This document shows, piece after piece, positions 1 to 11,434 of a stretch of DNA of 64,000 bases (position 1 is the stretch's first letter; each line of letters opens with the position of its first letter). Made by a program: the position numbers and the translations under genes. The notes beneath the pieces are model-generated. The model was not told the DNA's origin and did no database searches. It saw only the letters and a list, made by a program, of their open reading frames with translations. Source of the stretch: Hypsibius dujardini (Eukaryota > Tardigrada > Eutardigrada > Parachela > Hypsibiidae); NCBI GenBank assembly GCA_001579985.1, contig LRSR01013501.1, forward strand, positions 1-64,000. Direction: 5' to 3'.

Positions 1-371
1 GCATGACCGCATAGTCCTGTCTCAAAGTCTGTTTGAATGTCTGCCTCTCAGAATGCCAACATGGCCGTCTGAATGTCTACTGTATACTAGTTACTCTGGG
101 CGACTATCTCTGCCTAGGAATGCCTACTTGTCTGCCTGTCTATCTATGTGGACGTAAATATGATCGTTTGATTCTCTTCATCTCTGTTAACATGGATATC
201 AGAATTGCTGTATGTCTGTACTGTCTGAATAAACGTCCACTCCACTGTCTGAACATTTGCTCGTCTGGCCAAATATGCGGATGCCAGTGACCCCGTCAAA
301 ACACCCACTTGTTTGCTTCTTACGGATTGCTCGCATTGGCTGTCTGTATGATCCACAATCGCACTACTTAC

Positions 372-3300
372 CAGTAGTGACCATGCTGGATAGACGCAGG
401 AGACTTTCATACAGCAGCAGCCGGCGATTCTTCGTCGAGATGAATTTCAAAAAGGCCTCCACTATGGCCACCGCCACGTACTGATGCACCGCCGGGTCAA
501 CCCACAGCTCTCCACCGCCCTCCGCAAAACCCCAATTGAGATTAGACAAAATCTCGCGAGCCAGCAGACAAACGGGATCTTGGATAGCGTCGGCGGTGAC
601 CAACCGTTCGCAGACATTGTCGATGTCTGACCGACCGATGCGCCATAATTTCAGAGGCATGTCTTGGAAGAGGAAGACGGCCATCGAACCAACCTGCTCG
701 AGGTTCTTCCACGTGAAGTTACTGACGTCAGAGATGAGGGCGGGGTATTCGGCGCAGATGGAGCAGATGAGATCGCGGCCCAGTTTGGCGTATGTCGCAC
801 GGAGCGGACCGAGGAAGGAAATCCGGAGGAGCTCTATTGTGACAGATTCCACTAAGTCTGATAAGGGAAGTCCCTTGTCGCATTGTTTAAGAACCTCTGC
901 AAGAAAAGCCCCCGAATGATGTCTGCATACATGTACTAGTACGTCTGGCTGTCTCTCTGTCCGTCTGTCTGTCTGTATGCTTGCTGTTTGTCTGCTTGTT
1001 TGTCTAATTGTCTGTCTGTTTGTATATTTGTCTGTCTGTCTGATAGTTTGTCTATCTGATTGTCTGTCGGTCTATCTGTTTTGTCTGTCTGACTGAATGT
1101 CTGTTTGCCCAGTGGGCCTTACCGGCAAGTGCAGTTAAGAGATAGGTCGAATTCGACTCATCCAAACTCTGCAGCTTCTTTTGCAGACTGGAATTTGAGT
1201 GCAGATCAGTCAGCTCCCTTCTCCAATAAAACAAATCCGCACGGTATGGAACTTCACTATCGGAGAGGCTTTCCAAAATCACCACGGTCCGCCAGAGATT
1301 GGCAAGAGACAAACACTTGGTAGGCCAACCGACCAGGAACTGCAGTGTGCCATTCTTGCCGTGCTCGAGTAGTAGATACATGCCTCGCATCACCAGTTCC
1401 TCAAAGTTCAACCGCAATTTTTGGATCATGGGGTCGGACGGTCCCTTGACCTCCTGGAGGCGTTCCCAGAATTCCTTACAATGGACAATGAGTTCGCGGA
1501 TGATTTGAGCATTCTTCTTGTTGAATCTTGCGTATTTATTCAACGCTGTATTGTCCAAACCTACAAGGAAAAGAACTTTGATAGCCAGTTAGGCAGTGAA
1601 ATCGACAAGGAGATGACACAGCCAGCTAAGAGGTTCAGGCGGCACCAGACAGACAGACCTAAACCTATAGTTAGGTACCAACCTTGAACAAGAAGCTCCA
1701 GAAATTCATAACAGAATCCAAATAATCCGAGGACATCATATTCCGTGATGTGGGCAAACGGTTCCAAATTCACAGTATCTGATCCGAAGAGGCAGGAAAA
1801 TAGGCCATCAAACGGAAACTGCTTGAGCAAGTAAAAGACATCATTCTCCTCCACATCCATCGTCGTGGTCAGCTTCATGACCTCCATATCACCTAAAACT
1901 AAATCTTTATCATATTGTAACTATTATTTATTATTACACTTGACTTGATGAATCAACTCAAATATGTTTCTTTTAGATGTTGTTCAATAATTTAATTTTT
2001 AAAACAGTTTGTGAATTAGAAGTCAGATTGAAATTAAAACTAAAACTTACCCTCCGCATCCGGATCAACGACAATCCACGACGAGTCGCCATCGTGTTTG
2101 TCATCATCCTCCATAGACGACTGATTGATCGTGAAGGCAGACAGGTAGTCATCCCGGGATTTAGCCGGCATGAGAAGGCACTGCAGCATAGTGACAAAGT
2201 GTTTGACGAAAGGGTTGTGGCAATTCTTTGAGGAGAAAGACGGCGGAACAGTCAATTGGAGGAAGACGGAAGCCCATTGGAGGACGGAAGATGGGCAGCG
2301 GAGAAGATGATTCAGGAGGAATAATTGGTCGAAAAAACTACTGGCTCGTATGAGGATTCCCACTGAGCCGGTCAACCATGCCTTAATGTCCGATCGAAAT
2401 TTCTCACTTCCCAGAGGCATCCTGCAAAGCGGGAATGGATACGATATTTCAAGGTTAGTACGTACGTGTAGAAAACCATTAGTAAAAAATACTGTACATT
2501 ATGTGTATTCATTTAGAATGAAACAGTATAACTGTTCCAATCAAAAGTAACTTTAATTTGATTTTATTTATAACACCGAGCACGCGTGCAACTAAATAAT
2601 TTATATTTTGCATCAAATAAATAAATTCTCATATTAATTTAAATTAGGTTTGCACTATAATGCAACTTTTACTTAAAATATCGAAATCGCCTGCAACTAA
2701 ATAAATAATATTTCATGCAAAATAATTACATGCTGATGCTAATTTAAATTGCATTTGCACTACAATTTTACTGTTATTTAATTATTAATGCTAAAACACT
2801 ATAGCTTTCATCAAGTTTCAGACAACATTTTTTCAATCAAAGCCCCAAACAGAATAAATAATCTTATGATTTACCTCTAATTATTTAACCTCTGTCAAAG
2901 ACCGTTTTATTAAATGTTTTTCAAGAACTACAACACACCAAACATAACAAATATATAAATATTATATATCTTTATTATAAAATATGTTATATATTAAATA
3001 TATATTGTATACATTAGAATATTAACTACCTTGAAATTTTATTTACTTTCTATTTAGCTTTTCATGTTAATTCACTTTCCACATTCCGCAAGACGGAACA
3101 TACCGGTGGAAGGCAAACAAGACGCTGACGCAAATGCGAATCTCCGCCGTCTCCGGGGTCTTCACAAAATCTCCCCGCGGAATCGCCGCCGCACAGTCCC
3201 GCAACCCGCCCGTCAACGGGTTATCGCGTAACACCTCAAACAAGAAGCACTCCACCTGGAACCGCGCCAATTCCGCCGTGCATTTAAACCGGAACGAAGT

Positions 3301-4512
3301 GTCGTAGAGGAAACTCCGGATCGACTCCAAATGCATGCCGAATTCTGTCAGCGCGACTTTATTTAAGTGGCACTGCCGGTAGAAGTGCTCCCCGGTGACG
3401 GCCTTGTTATCCGCGCACCGGCCCGTCTCGCTAACCCGTTGGTCGGTGATCTTCCACACGTCCTCACGGGTCTTCTCGCAGAGACGCTGAATCTTCTTCA
3501 AGTCCTGCAGGGCGGCTTCGTACGCGGTCACCGCTTTAAGGTATTCGTTCAGGTAGATGTACAGCGGGTGCCGGAGGAAACTCCCAACCAAATTGGACTA
3601 CAAAGTCAAAGAATCGTCTTGAAACGACGCCATTGATTGATGGATTGCTATGTTCAGTTAATTAACCGTGATAGATTGATTGATTAACTGGCCCTAGCAC
3701 ATAATCAAGCAAATTCATCAATCAACGCCCACTTACATCGATGAACTGATCGATCACTCCTTCCAGCGATCTGGCCTCCGCGTTGACAAAGTACATGGCC
3801 ATTTCTGCGCGAGTGAGCGGTCTGGGCTCCGCCACAATTCTCTGCTTCTCTGACAGGGAGGGATAGAGCGGAGCGGAACTACGAACGGCTTCGACGGGAC
3901 GGTTCTGCGCCAGTGGATTCCTGATGAGTACTCTCTCCTTCGCTTCCATGGTATTCGGCGTAGCTGACTTCTCCACTGCCAAAATAGTTTCAAAATTTCG
4001 AATTGACTCCGGGCCAATAGATGCTATTAATTTGGGAATGGGCGCGATCAGTGGGGGCACGGGTGCGAAGACGAAGTCTAAAGTGCCTAATGGCTCCGCG
4101 ACGTCTCCGAGGGTTTCCGCTGATTTCCCCAGACTTACACTACCGATTTGAACTCCCAAAGGCTTCTCCGATTCCTCACTCCTAGCTTCAACATCTTCCG
4201 AAAGCAAAACCGGGGACGGAAGGCGGTCTGACTTAGTGCGGAGGGAATTCAATGATGCTTCCTCTAAAACGGCAGCTTCTTCCCTTTCCATGGTTTTTGA
4301 TGCAGGAATCTCACGCGCCACTTCCAATGCATCATTCCCGTCGGCGGATTGGCTGAAAAATTCCTTTTCCTCCTCCTGGACTTCGACTTTTTCCTTTTTA
4401 ACAGAAAAACACAATTAGAAATGTGATTTTGAACGAAAACACCATTTCTATCGAGTATGCGTCATACCTTGACTTTCTTATTTTTTGGTTTTCGCACGCG
4501 CACCGCCTCCAT
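372..4512 (-). CDS. EPG5: EPG5 autophagy tether homolog, N-terminal part (partial)
   Basis: Seven exons read on the minus strand: 4512-4468, 4393-3737, 3597-3104, 2421-2051, 1892-1683, 1560-1123 and 896-372. All junctions are GT-AG and phase-consistent, giving about 913 residues; the gene then continues past the left edge. Matches to remembered human EPG5 are collinear: 'PLYPSLSEKQ' (human LYPELPSQ), 'FDQLFLLNHLLRCP' (human DHLFLLNHILRCP), 'LLKQFPFDGLFSCLFG' (human ILAQFPFHELFQHLLG) and 'VFLFQDMPLKLW' (human LYLFKELPLYLW). EPG5 is a large Rab7 effector that tethers autophagosomes to late endosomes and lysosomes. The start is the ATG opening MEAVRVRKPKNKK, a short basic N-terminus like the human one. 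Residues 16-235 are low-complexity and weakly conserved, as in the family. The missing remainder would be about 1,600 residues if the length is family-typical. No exon is visible in 1-371, which reads as intron. Confidence 0.93.
2585..2790. repeat. Two diverged tandem copies of a ~107-bp AT-rich unit
   Basis: Within EPG5 intron 3 (2422-3103), a block starting 'tgcaactaaataa' near 2587 recurs about 107 bp later near 2692. Both copies share 'taatttaaatt' and 'tttgcacta' in the same order. This looks like a local duplication, with no coding content. Confidence 0.5.
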
Positions 4513-6465
4513 TTCTCCTCACAATTTGTAATCGGGATAATGCTTCCAATCCGCAACGAAGCAATGATGTGAAATGGTTTAAAATGCGCAAAAAAAGAGG
4601 ATAGCCAAGTTTTCAGGGGTATGAGCAGAGCTCGTTATAAAAACCACAACAAATCATTTGCAACAGAGATTTGACGAACATAAATTTCTTATCAACGGAA
4701 TTTTATTACTTGTTAGTGTTATTCTAAGAATGTTTTGAAAGATTTATCGGTATAGGGTAAAAAGAACGTAAGCCGAAAAAGGTAGCTGTACATTTGAAAT
4801 TTGAAAAAAATGTTTACTTTCCTTTGTTTACACTTGTACACTTAAGAAGATGACTCGATTGTTTTTCCGAGTGCCATTTTCAGCTCGTGAGCTCATAATC
4901 CGCTCTGCGGACCAGTCAGCTGATTACCGCAGCGGAACGGCCGCTGAATAACGCCGCGCGTGATGTCACTTGTGCTGCCCTGGCTTCATTGATTGAGAGG
5001 ATCATTTACACTTCGATAAATTTCTGTTAAGGTAGATTGGACAAGGCCAGGCCGAAACCGTTGGCCAATCATCAGTTTTTGGACAATCACCGAGCCTAAA
5101 TTCAGCATATGAGCCAAATGCCGATCAAATGGCTTCGGCCAGGGAGGGTTGTTTTGCAGGTTGCTCGACAGGCAGGCAGGCAGACAGTCAGACAGACAGA
5201 CAGTCAGACAGACAGAGTTTGCTAGTCAATCTGTCGCGAACATACGCTATGGGTTTGCATTCAGCAGCAGCTTGAGTCGGAAATGATGACGGAGAATTAA
5301 ACTCCTCTATCTATTAAGCGCTCCGAACTCTGCTACAACGGGAAATTCAATGCCAACTACCCCACTGGGGATTACATCGAAAATCTCGTTACATCAAGAG
5401 GAAACATCGAAATCGTAAGAGCCACAGACAGACAGACAGAATGTTCAATGATCGATGCCTCTCCAAAACCAGCAGCCAGCAGAGATCCCAGGACCGAAAG
5501 CCCTTATGCTAACCAACCGAGCCGGTGCAAAAGAAGACGCAGAAACAAAGTCAACAAAGAATCCTGCCGACGCCTTATCTTTCCACTCCTGCGTCCTAAC
5601 AAACCATTATAACCATCGTACCAGAATCCACCCAACCAGTTGGCATTATTCAGCCGAACGCTCTTCCAAAAACCTACCGATCTTTATTATTCACGATGAT
5701 GTGGCGCGTTTGGAAAGTAAACAATTCACCCGCCGGCAGCCTCATGCGTGGCCTTCACTAACACCAAACTACTAAGCAGTTATTCAAGGCGTATATACTT
5801 GTACAGTACTACGCCTTGTCTGTCTGTCTGTCTGTCTGTCTATCTGTCTCTCCAACCCTCCCTGTCTGAGTCTCATTCACTTTCCACTTTTCGCAGCCCG
5901 AGCTTATTAGAGAGCGGACGACGAAAAATGCGGACAGGTACACGCACACACGACAAACACACCAACGTTACGCATTGCTGGAGCTAAATAGCATTTTGGT
6001 GAACTGTAAGTTGTGTGCATGCATTGTCTGTGTGTCTGTGTGTCTGTATCTCTAACTACACGGAATATAAGACCCTTTTTTTATTTCCTCGCTCCGGCCA
6101 CATAAACGGCGGCCTCGAGCCTCGACCGAGATTAGTAGTAACTAGTACTACTACTACTATTAGCAGGTGTCTCTTGTCTATATATGTTACAGCAACACCG
6201 AAATTGAATCGAATTTCTTCCGCTCGACCCGCGTGCGGCGCAATCTTGTCCGTCCGTTACCTTGTGTCTGGTCTGTGTCGACCGCTGGCGTTTCCCGCGC
6301 GGAAATTGCTTTTCCTTTTTTATTGAGAACGGATTATGCTGTTGTGGACACAGACAGACATCGTCATTATTCAGTCATCATCATCATCGCAAACGATTCG
6401 GGATATGATAGCGGCTACTGCTGTTGTTGCGAAGGTGATTTCTCGGTTGGCGGGGTGGTGCTACT
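4513..6465. other. Intergenic region between divergent EPG5 and convertase genes
   Basis: About 1.95 kb separates the two start codons and should contain both promoters. It holds a CAGA/CAGG tract (about 5168-5217), a TGTC tract (about 5812-5850), a CTA trinucleotide run near 6145-6160 and scattered TGTCTG words. An open frame of 106 codons at 5455-5775 has no recognisable domain and no splice context, so I treat it as chance. No TATA box or other promoter element can be called with confidence. Confidence 0.5.
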
Positions 6466-8672
6466 ATGCGACTACGCTATAGCTGTCATCATGTCTGGAT
6501 ATGTTTCTATTTCGTACTGAAGCAGTTTTTACTCTTGGCTGTCTGTGTGCCTGTGAGGGGAGCTGTGAACTTTTCCAATCAAATTGCGGTGCAAATTGCG
6601 GGAGGACAAGGAAATGCGCGGGATCTTGCCGCGAGGAATGGGCTCCATTTCGTCGCACCAGTGAGTAGTAGGTGCTGGTTGCTACCTTGGCAAACTTCTA
6701 CGAAAATTTATGCAAGTCATTTTGTCGTGCGTTCGATGGCCTTTTATGGCGAGAGTCTGCCTTTATATCTATGCATATTCAAGGTTGCATATTTCGTTTT
6801 TTTTTAAATTTAATCTGTCTTTTTCTTTACTGTATTCATTACATGTCTTTGTCGGTGCCTATCTTGACTGCCTGAATGATGTCGCCTGTAATATCGATTC
6901 TGTGTATGTAAATTGTGAATGTCTGCAGACATCTGTATCTCTGTGTGTGCTTTGAATATTCCTGAATTGCTTGTCTGTGCGCCCTTAAATTATTATGAGA
7001 TCTGTCTGAAAATGTTTGTCTGCCTGTAACTTATTTGTCTATGAACTATTTGCACCTTAAATGGTACCCAGCCTTGTCTGGGCTCTCAATGTGCGGTCTT
7101 TGATTTCCATTTAAAGTGTTTACATATGACTTTATATGCCTGAGCAGTATCTGTCTGTGTGTCTGTGTCTACGACTGACATGCCTGCAGTCTGCAGACTT
7201 GATTATTTCTCAGTCCCTGACCTGAGACTGATTTTTCATCACCTTATGATATAATCGGAATTCTTCGTTGTCTAGATCGGATCTCTGAGGGACTATTACC
7301 TTTTGGAACATCCTCGACTGGAGAGGCGATCGGCTGATCACATCAACAACATTCATTTAAATTTACGTAACGATCCAGAGGTGCGTGAAAAAAATTCAAA
7401 GCGAAAACATTCCTCTGTTTTTGCAGTCTTCCGCTGCATTTGTTTAATCAGCAGATCACACAAAATTTTCATCTGCTTCTGTTTATTTACTCACAAACAA
7501 CGCGATCTTTGCTTCTGTTGCATCTCCGCCAGGTGTTATGGGTTCAACGACAGAGACTGCTGCGAAGGGTGAAGCGAGACAGCGTCGACGAACTGCAGAC
7601 AGGCGGCAACGGCAACAAGAAGCGATTAGCCGTTCCACGGCCAACCGTAGCGGCATCAAACTCCTCATTTACGGACCCATTATACCCGCAGCAATGGTAC
7701 CTCGTAAGTACCAGCAGGGCCGAGCTCGTAAAAAGTTTTACGCAGCAGCTGTTATGAAGGTCAAACCTAGATAGAAGCTTCGGCAGGCTAGGCAGACAAG
7801 CAGACACATCGACAAGCAGTCTGACAGACAGATACATAGACAAGCAGACTGACAGACTGACAGACAGACAGACAGACAAACAGACAGGCACACAGATAGA
7901 CAGACAAACAGACAGGCACACAGATAGACAGACACACACACACACACAGACCAGCGGACAGACAAACAATCCAATCCAATTATAAACCACTTATTTTTCT
8001 TTTTTTTGTAGCACAAAGGTGGAAGGCAAAGTTTCGATATGAATGTAGAAAAAGCCTGGGCTCGCGGTCTCTCAGGCAAGGGTGTCGCGGTGACCATTCT
8101 CGATGACGGGCTACAATGGCAGCATCCCGACTTAGTGCAAAACTATGTAAGTCGATACACTCCTCTGCACGGACAATCGATGGTTCAATTGCCTTCGCTT
8201 TCACGCGGCGCATGGAGAGCTTCCGCGTTCGGTTGTGTCAATATTGCTTTTTACTAATTTGAGCCTTATCTCCCTCCCCGCATCTTTTGTCGCTTCACAG
8301 GATCAGCTATCGAGTCTCGACATCAATGGGAGGGATTTCGACCCGACACCCACGGACGACGGACAGAACAAACACGGTACCCGCTGCGCCGGTGAAGTAG
8401 CTGCCGTTGCCGGAAATGGAATCTGTGGAGTGGGCATCGCGTTCAACGCTTCTATCGGAGGTTAGTCAAGCGGTCACGCGAAACCTATTGAGAATGGTTA
8501 TAGCTGAACAGTTTTGCTGCTACTGTAATCGTACAAGAATCGATCTGCTTTCTCTGTGCAACGTTTTTTTGTCTGGCTGCATCTTTGCCTGGCTCTATGT
8601 TTTCTCTCTGCCTATCTCTTGTCTGTCTGCAAGTTTAATTTATCTGTCTGTCTAGTCTCACAGCCTCTCTGT

Positions 8673-8712
<40 letters not shown>

Positions 8713-11218
8713 ACTGTCTGTACGTATTTCTGTCTGTCTGTCTGTCTCGCTGTCCGTCTATATAGTGCCTAGGTCTGTCTGTTTGGCGTTTGACGTTCGA
8801 TTCTTTGTCCCGTATGCTCAACCAACTTTGTCTCGTTTTAACTCTCCAATTTTCTTTATGCCTGTGTTAGGGCTCATATATTTTACTATATTTGTCTGCG
8901 TAGCATGACCAATGATTACGTTATATTTCTAATAGGTGTTCGAATGCTTGATGGCGATGTTCACGATAGCGTTGAAGCAGCTGCGCTTAGTCTGAACCCC
9001 CAACACGTCGCAATTTACAGTGCCAGCTGGGGACCGGAAGACGACGGGCGAACTGTTGACGGACCTGGACTTCTTGCGGCTAGAGCGTTTACCGATGGCG
9101 TTACAAAAGTAGTTTCTTACGTATATGTTATCCTTTAAGACACGAGCATGTCTGTTCCTTTGCTTATGTATCTGCCTGCTCCTTTGTGTTTCAGTCTGTC
9201 TGTATGCCTGACTGTATGTCTGTCTGTCTGACTTTCTGCCTGTCTGTCTTTCTACTCGTTTGTCTTTGTCTGCTTGATTGTCTCAATATTTGTCCGTTTG
9301 TCTGTCTGTCTAGTCGTTTGTCAGGCCTGACTGTGTGTCTGTCACTCCCATCACAGTATTGTTTTGCCTATCTGCCAGTACATACTCAGGCTATCAGTCA
9401 GCCTCTGTGCCTAGCTTAATATCTCCTGGGTACCATTTTCAGACATGCCAATTACCATAACGACTGCCGTTATAGGGTCGGAGCGGTCTTGGTTCCATCT
9501 ACGTCTGGGCGTCCGGGAACGGTGGGAAGAACGACGACAGCTGCAGCTGTGACGGTTACGCTAACAGTGTCTACACCATTAGTGTCAGTAGTGCCGCCCA
9601 AGACGGCAGTAAGCCGTGGTATCTGGAAGAGTGTGCCTCCACCCTGACGACCACCTTTAGCAGCGGAAACTCCTGGCACCAGGCTATTGTCACGACCGAT
9701 CTCAACACACCCGGTAACCGTTACGAGGCTTGTACGGTCCAGCACACAGGAACCTCAGCATCTGCACCGATGGCCGCGGCCATTTTTGCATTGGCTTTGG
9801 AAGCCAATCGGAATTTGACGTGGCGGGATATGCAACATTTGGTGGTAAGGTCTTCAAATCCGGAACCGCTGTTGGATGACTGGACGGTCAATAGTCTGGG
9901 TAGAAAAGGTGAGTGGCCAACTGTCTGTATGCTTGTGTGTCTGCCATTTTACGTGTGTGTCTCTCTGTCTCCATGCCTATATGTCTATTTATACAGAGAC
10001 ATTGTTTTCTGATTTCTTTCTGTATGTCCATTTTTCCTCAGGTTTAGCTACGTTTCATTTGCATCTATGCCTATCAACCTGTCTGGTTGCGTGTCTGTCA
10101 GCTGGTCTGTCTATACCTCTGTCTATCTTTCTGCCTGTCAGTAATATGTTTGCGAGCCTACGCTGTTCTGTTTCTGTGTGCTTTTTATTCCGCCTATCTG
10201 TGTTATATTTCTAACTATCTTTTTGTCTGTGTATCGGTATATATACTGATCTATCTGCTTTTAACTTGTCTACGTGAGGACCGTTCCTTGGCTCATAGTA
10301 CTAGCATCATGCCGACAATGAGCTGAATTTATGGTTTCTTTCAGTAAGCAATAAATTTGGATACGGCCTATTGGATGCTGACAGGCTGGTGGAACAAGCA
10401 CATTCTTGGATAACCGTGGCGGACCAGCATGTCTGCTCGACCGAAGGAATCACCACCGCGAGGTATGTTTCCCTCGCTGAGTGTCTAAACGCCCGTCTGT
10501 GCATTCCGTGTCCGTTTTCTGTTGTTCTATCTAACCGTCTCTTCTGCCTGTTTGTCTGTTTGATTGATTGTGTGTATGCTCGTCTGCTTGTCTGTCTGTC
10601 TGTTTATCCTTTCCAAGGAACTGCGTCCCTGTGGCAAATGAACTTTTCCTTCTCCACAGACAAGCCATTAACGACCGAATCGTAGTCGACCTCACCACCG
10701 ACGCCTGCCTTTCTCGTTCCGACCAGACCGTCCTCACGTTAGAGCACGTCCAGGCCGTCGTCTCCGTCCAATCCCCACGACGCGGCAATCTCATCCTCAC
10801 CCTGATCTCTCCGCAAAACACCACGTCCGTCCTGCTGCCTCGCCGTACCCTCGACGACAGCCGTCAGGGCTTCCGCAATTGGGCTTTCACCAGTGTCCAC
10901 TTCTGGGGCGAGAACCCCACCGGGAGGTGGCGCCTCGTCGTCGAGTACAACGACCCTCTACGTCTCAGTCAGACCCTTCACGGTCCGCTCCTTTTTCCGA
11001 CCGTTCTGAAGAATTTCTCTCTCCTTCTCTACGGCACTCCAGAGCGGGGCTTCACTCGACCGCCTGTTTCGTTTACTGGTCCTGCAAGTCAGGTGCCAAT
11101 CCTGATTGTGACACCGTCCGACGCGACAAGTAGTGGAACGATGTTACACCTTCCGTTTAGTCTCTTCTTTTCTACTGTGATAGCAAATTTTTGTATTTTT
11201 AAATTTGCACGCTTTTGA
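6466..11218 (+). CDS. Furin-type proprotein convertase (subtilisin/kexin family S8B)
   Basis: Nine phase-consistent exons: 6466-6660, 7276-7380, 7533-7703, 8012-8146, 8301-8460, 8936-9108, 9476-9908, 10345-10462 and 10660-11218, giving 682 residues. The enzyme cleaves secretory precursors after dibasic sites in the late secretory pathway. A hydrophobic N-terminal signal is followed by a prodomain with 'AARNGLHFV' and the autocleavage site RVKR|D (about residues 121-125). The catalytic domain keeps the triad Asp188 (TILDDG), His227 (NKHGTRC) and Ser407 (GTSASAP). Asn328 in WASGNGG is the oxyanion residue, so this is furin-like rather than PC2-like, which has Asp there. A P domain follows in the last exon ([20 protein letters not shown]). 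There is no cysteine-rich region after the P domain. The protein ends in a roughly 20-residue hydrophobic stretch that may be a membrane or lipid anchor. The closest vertebrate type is furin, but which paralog it is cannot be decided. Confidence 0.95.
7788..7960. repeat. CAGA/GACA tetranucleotide tract in convertase intron 3
   Basis: Imperfect (CAGA)n with CAGG variants and a short CA run near 7930-7945. It lies between exons 3 and 4 of the convertase. Here the CAGA strand is the coding strand, the reverse of most other introns in the window. Confidence 0.85.
8640..8780. repeat. TGTC tetranucleotide tract in convertase intron 5
   Basis: Near-perfect (CTGT)n, best at about 8675-8712, with decayed TCTG words for about 100 bp on each side. 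Translation of such tracts gives the artefactual Cys-Leu-Ser-Val repeat seen in several spurious reading frames. Confidence 0.85.
9130..9420. repeat. Decayed TCTG tract in convertase intron 6
   Basis: Nearly the whole intron is made of interrupted TCTG/TGTC words. Introns 7 (about 9915-10260) and 8 (about 10480-10600) of the same gene look the same. Confidence 0.7.
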
Positions 11219-11434
11219 GGTTTAAAACGATGCCTTGCTTGACCGTTACTCAACATGTTGGTGTATATATAATATATATTATATATAAAAAAGACGACAA
11301 TACGAAAAGCGTAACAACACGAGGTCCTCAATGAAGAAATGACAAGTTCTGTCAAATTGAAAGTAGCTGACCCGAAAACAAACAGAGGGAATATTCTGTC
11401 TTAAAGGTAGTTAACGGCATTTGAGGGTTCCCAT

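Noticed and set aside
5455-5775. 106-codon frame upstream of the convertase
   Set aside because: No recognisable domain, no splice context, and it ends in low-information sequence next to a TGTC tract.
7544-8097. Open frames encoding Cys-Leu-Ser-Val repeats (also at 8556-8821, 9186-9419, 19380-19580, 22360-22559, 31191-31540)
   Set aside because: They are translations of TGTC/CAGA tetranucleotide tracts inside introns, with no codon structure beyond the repeat.
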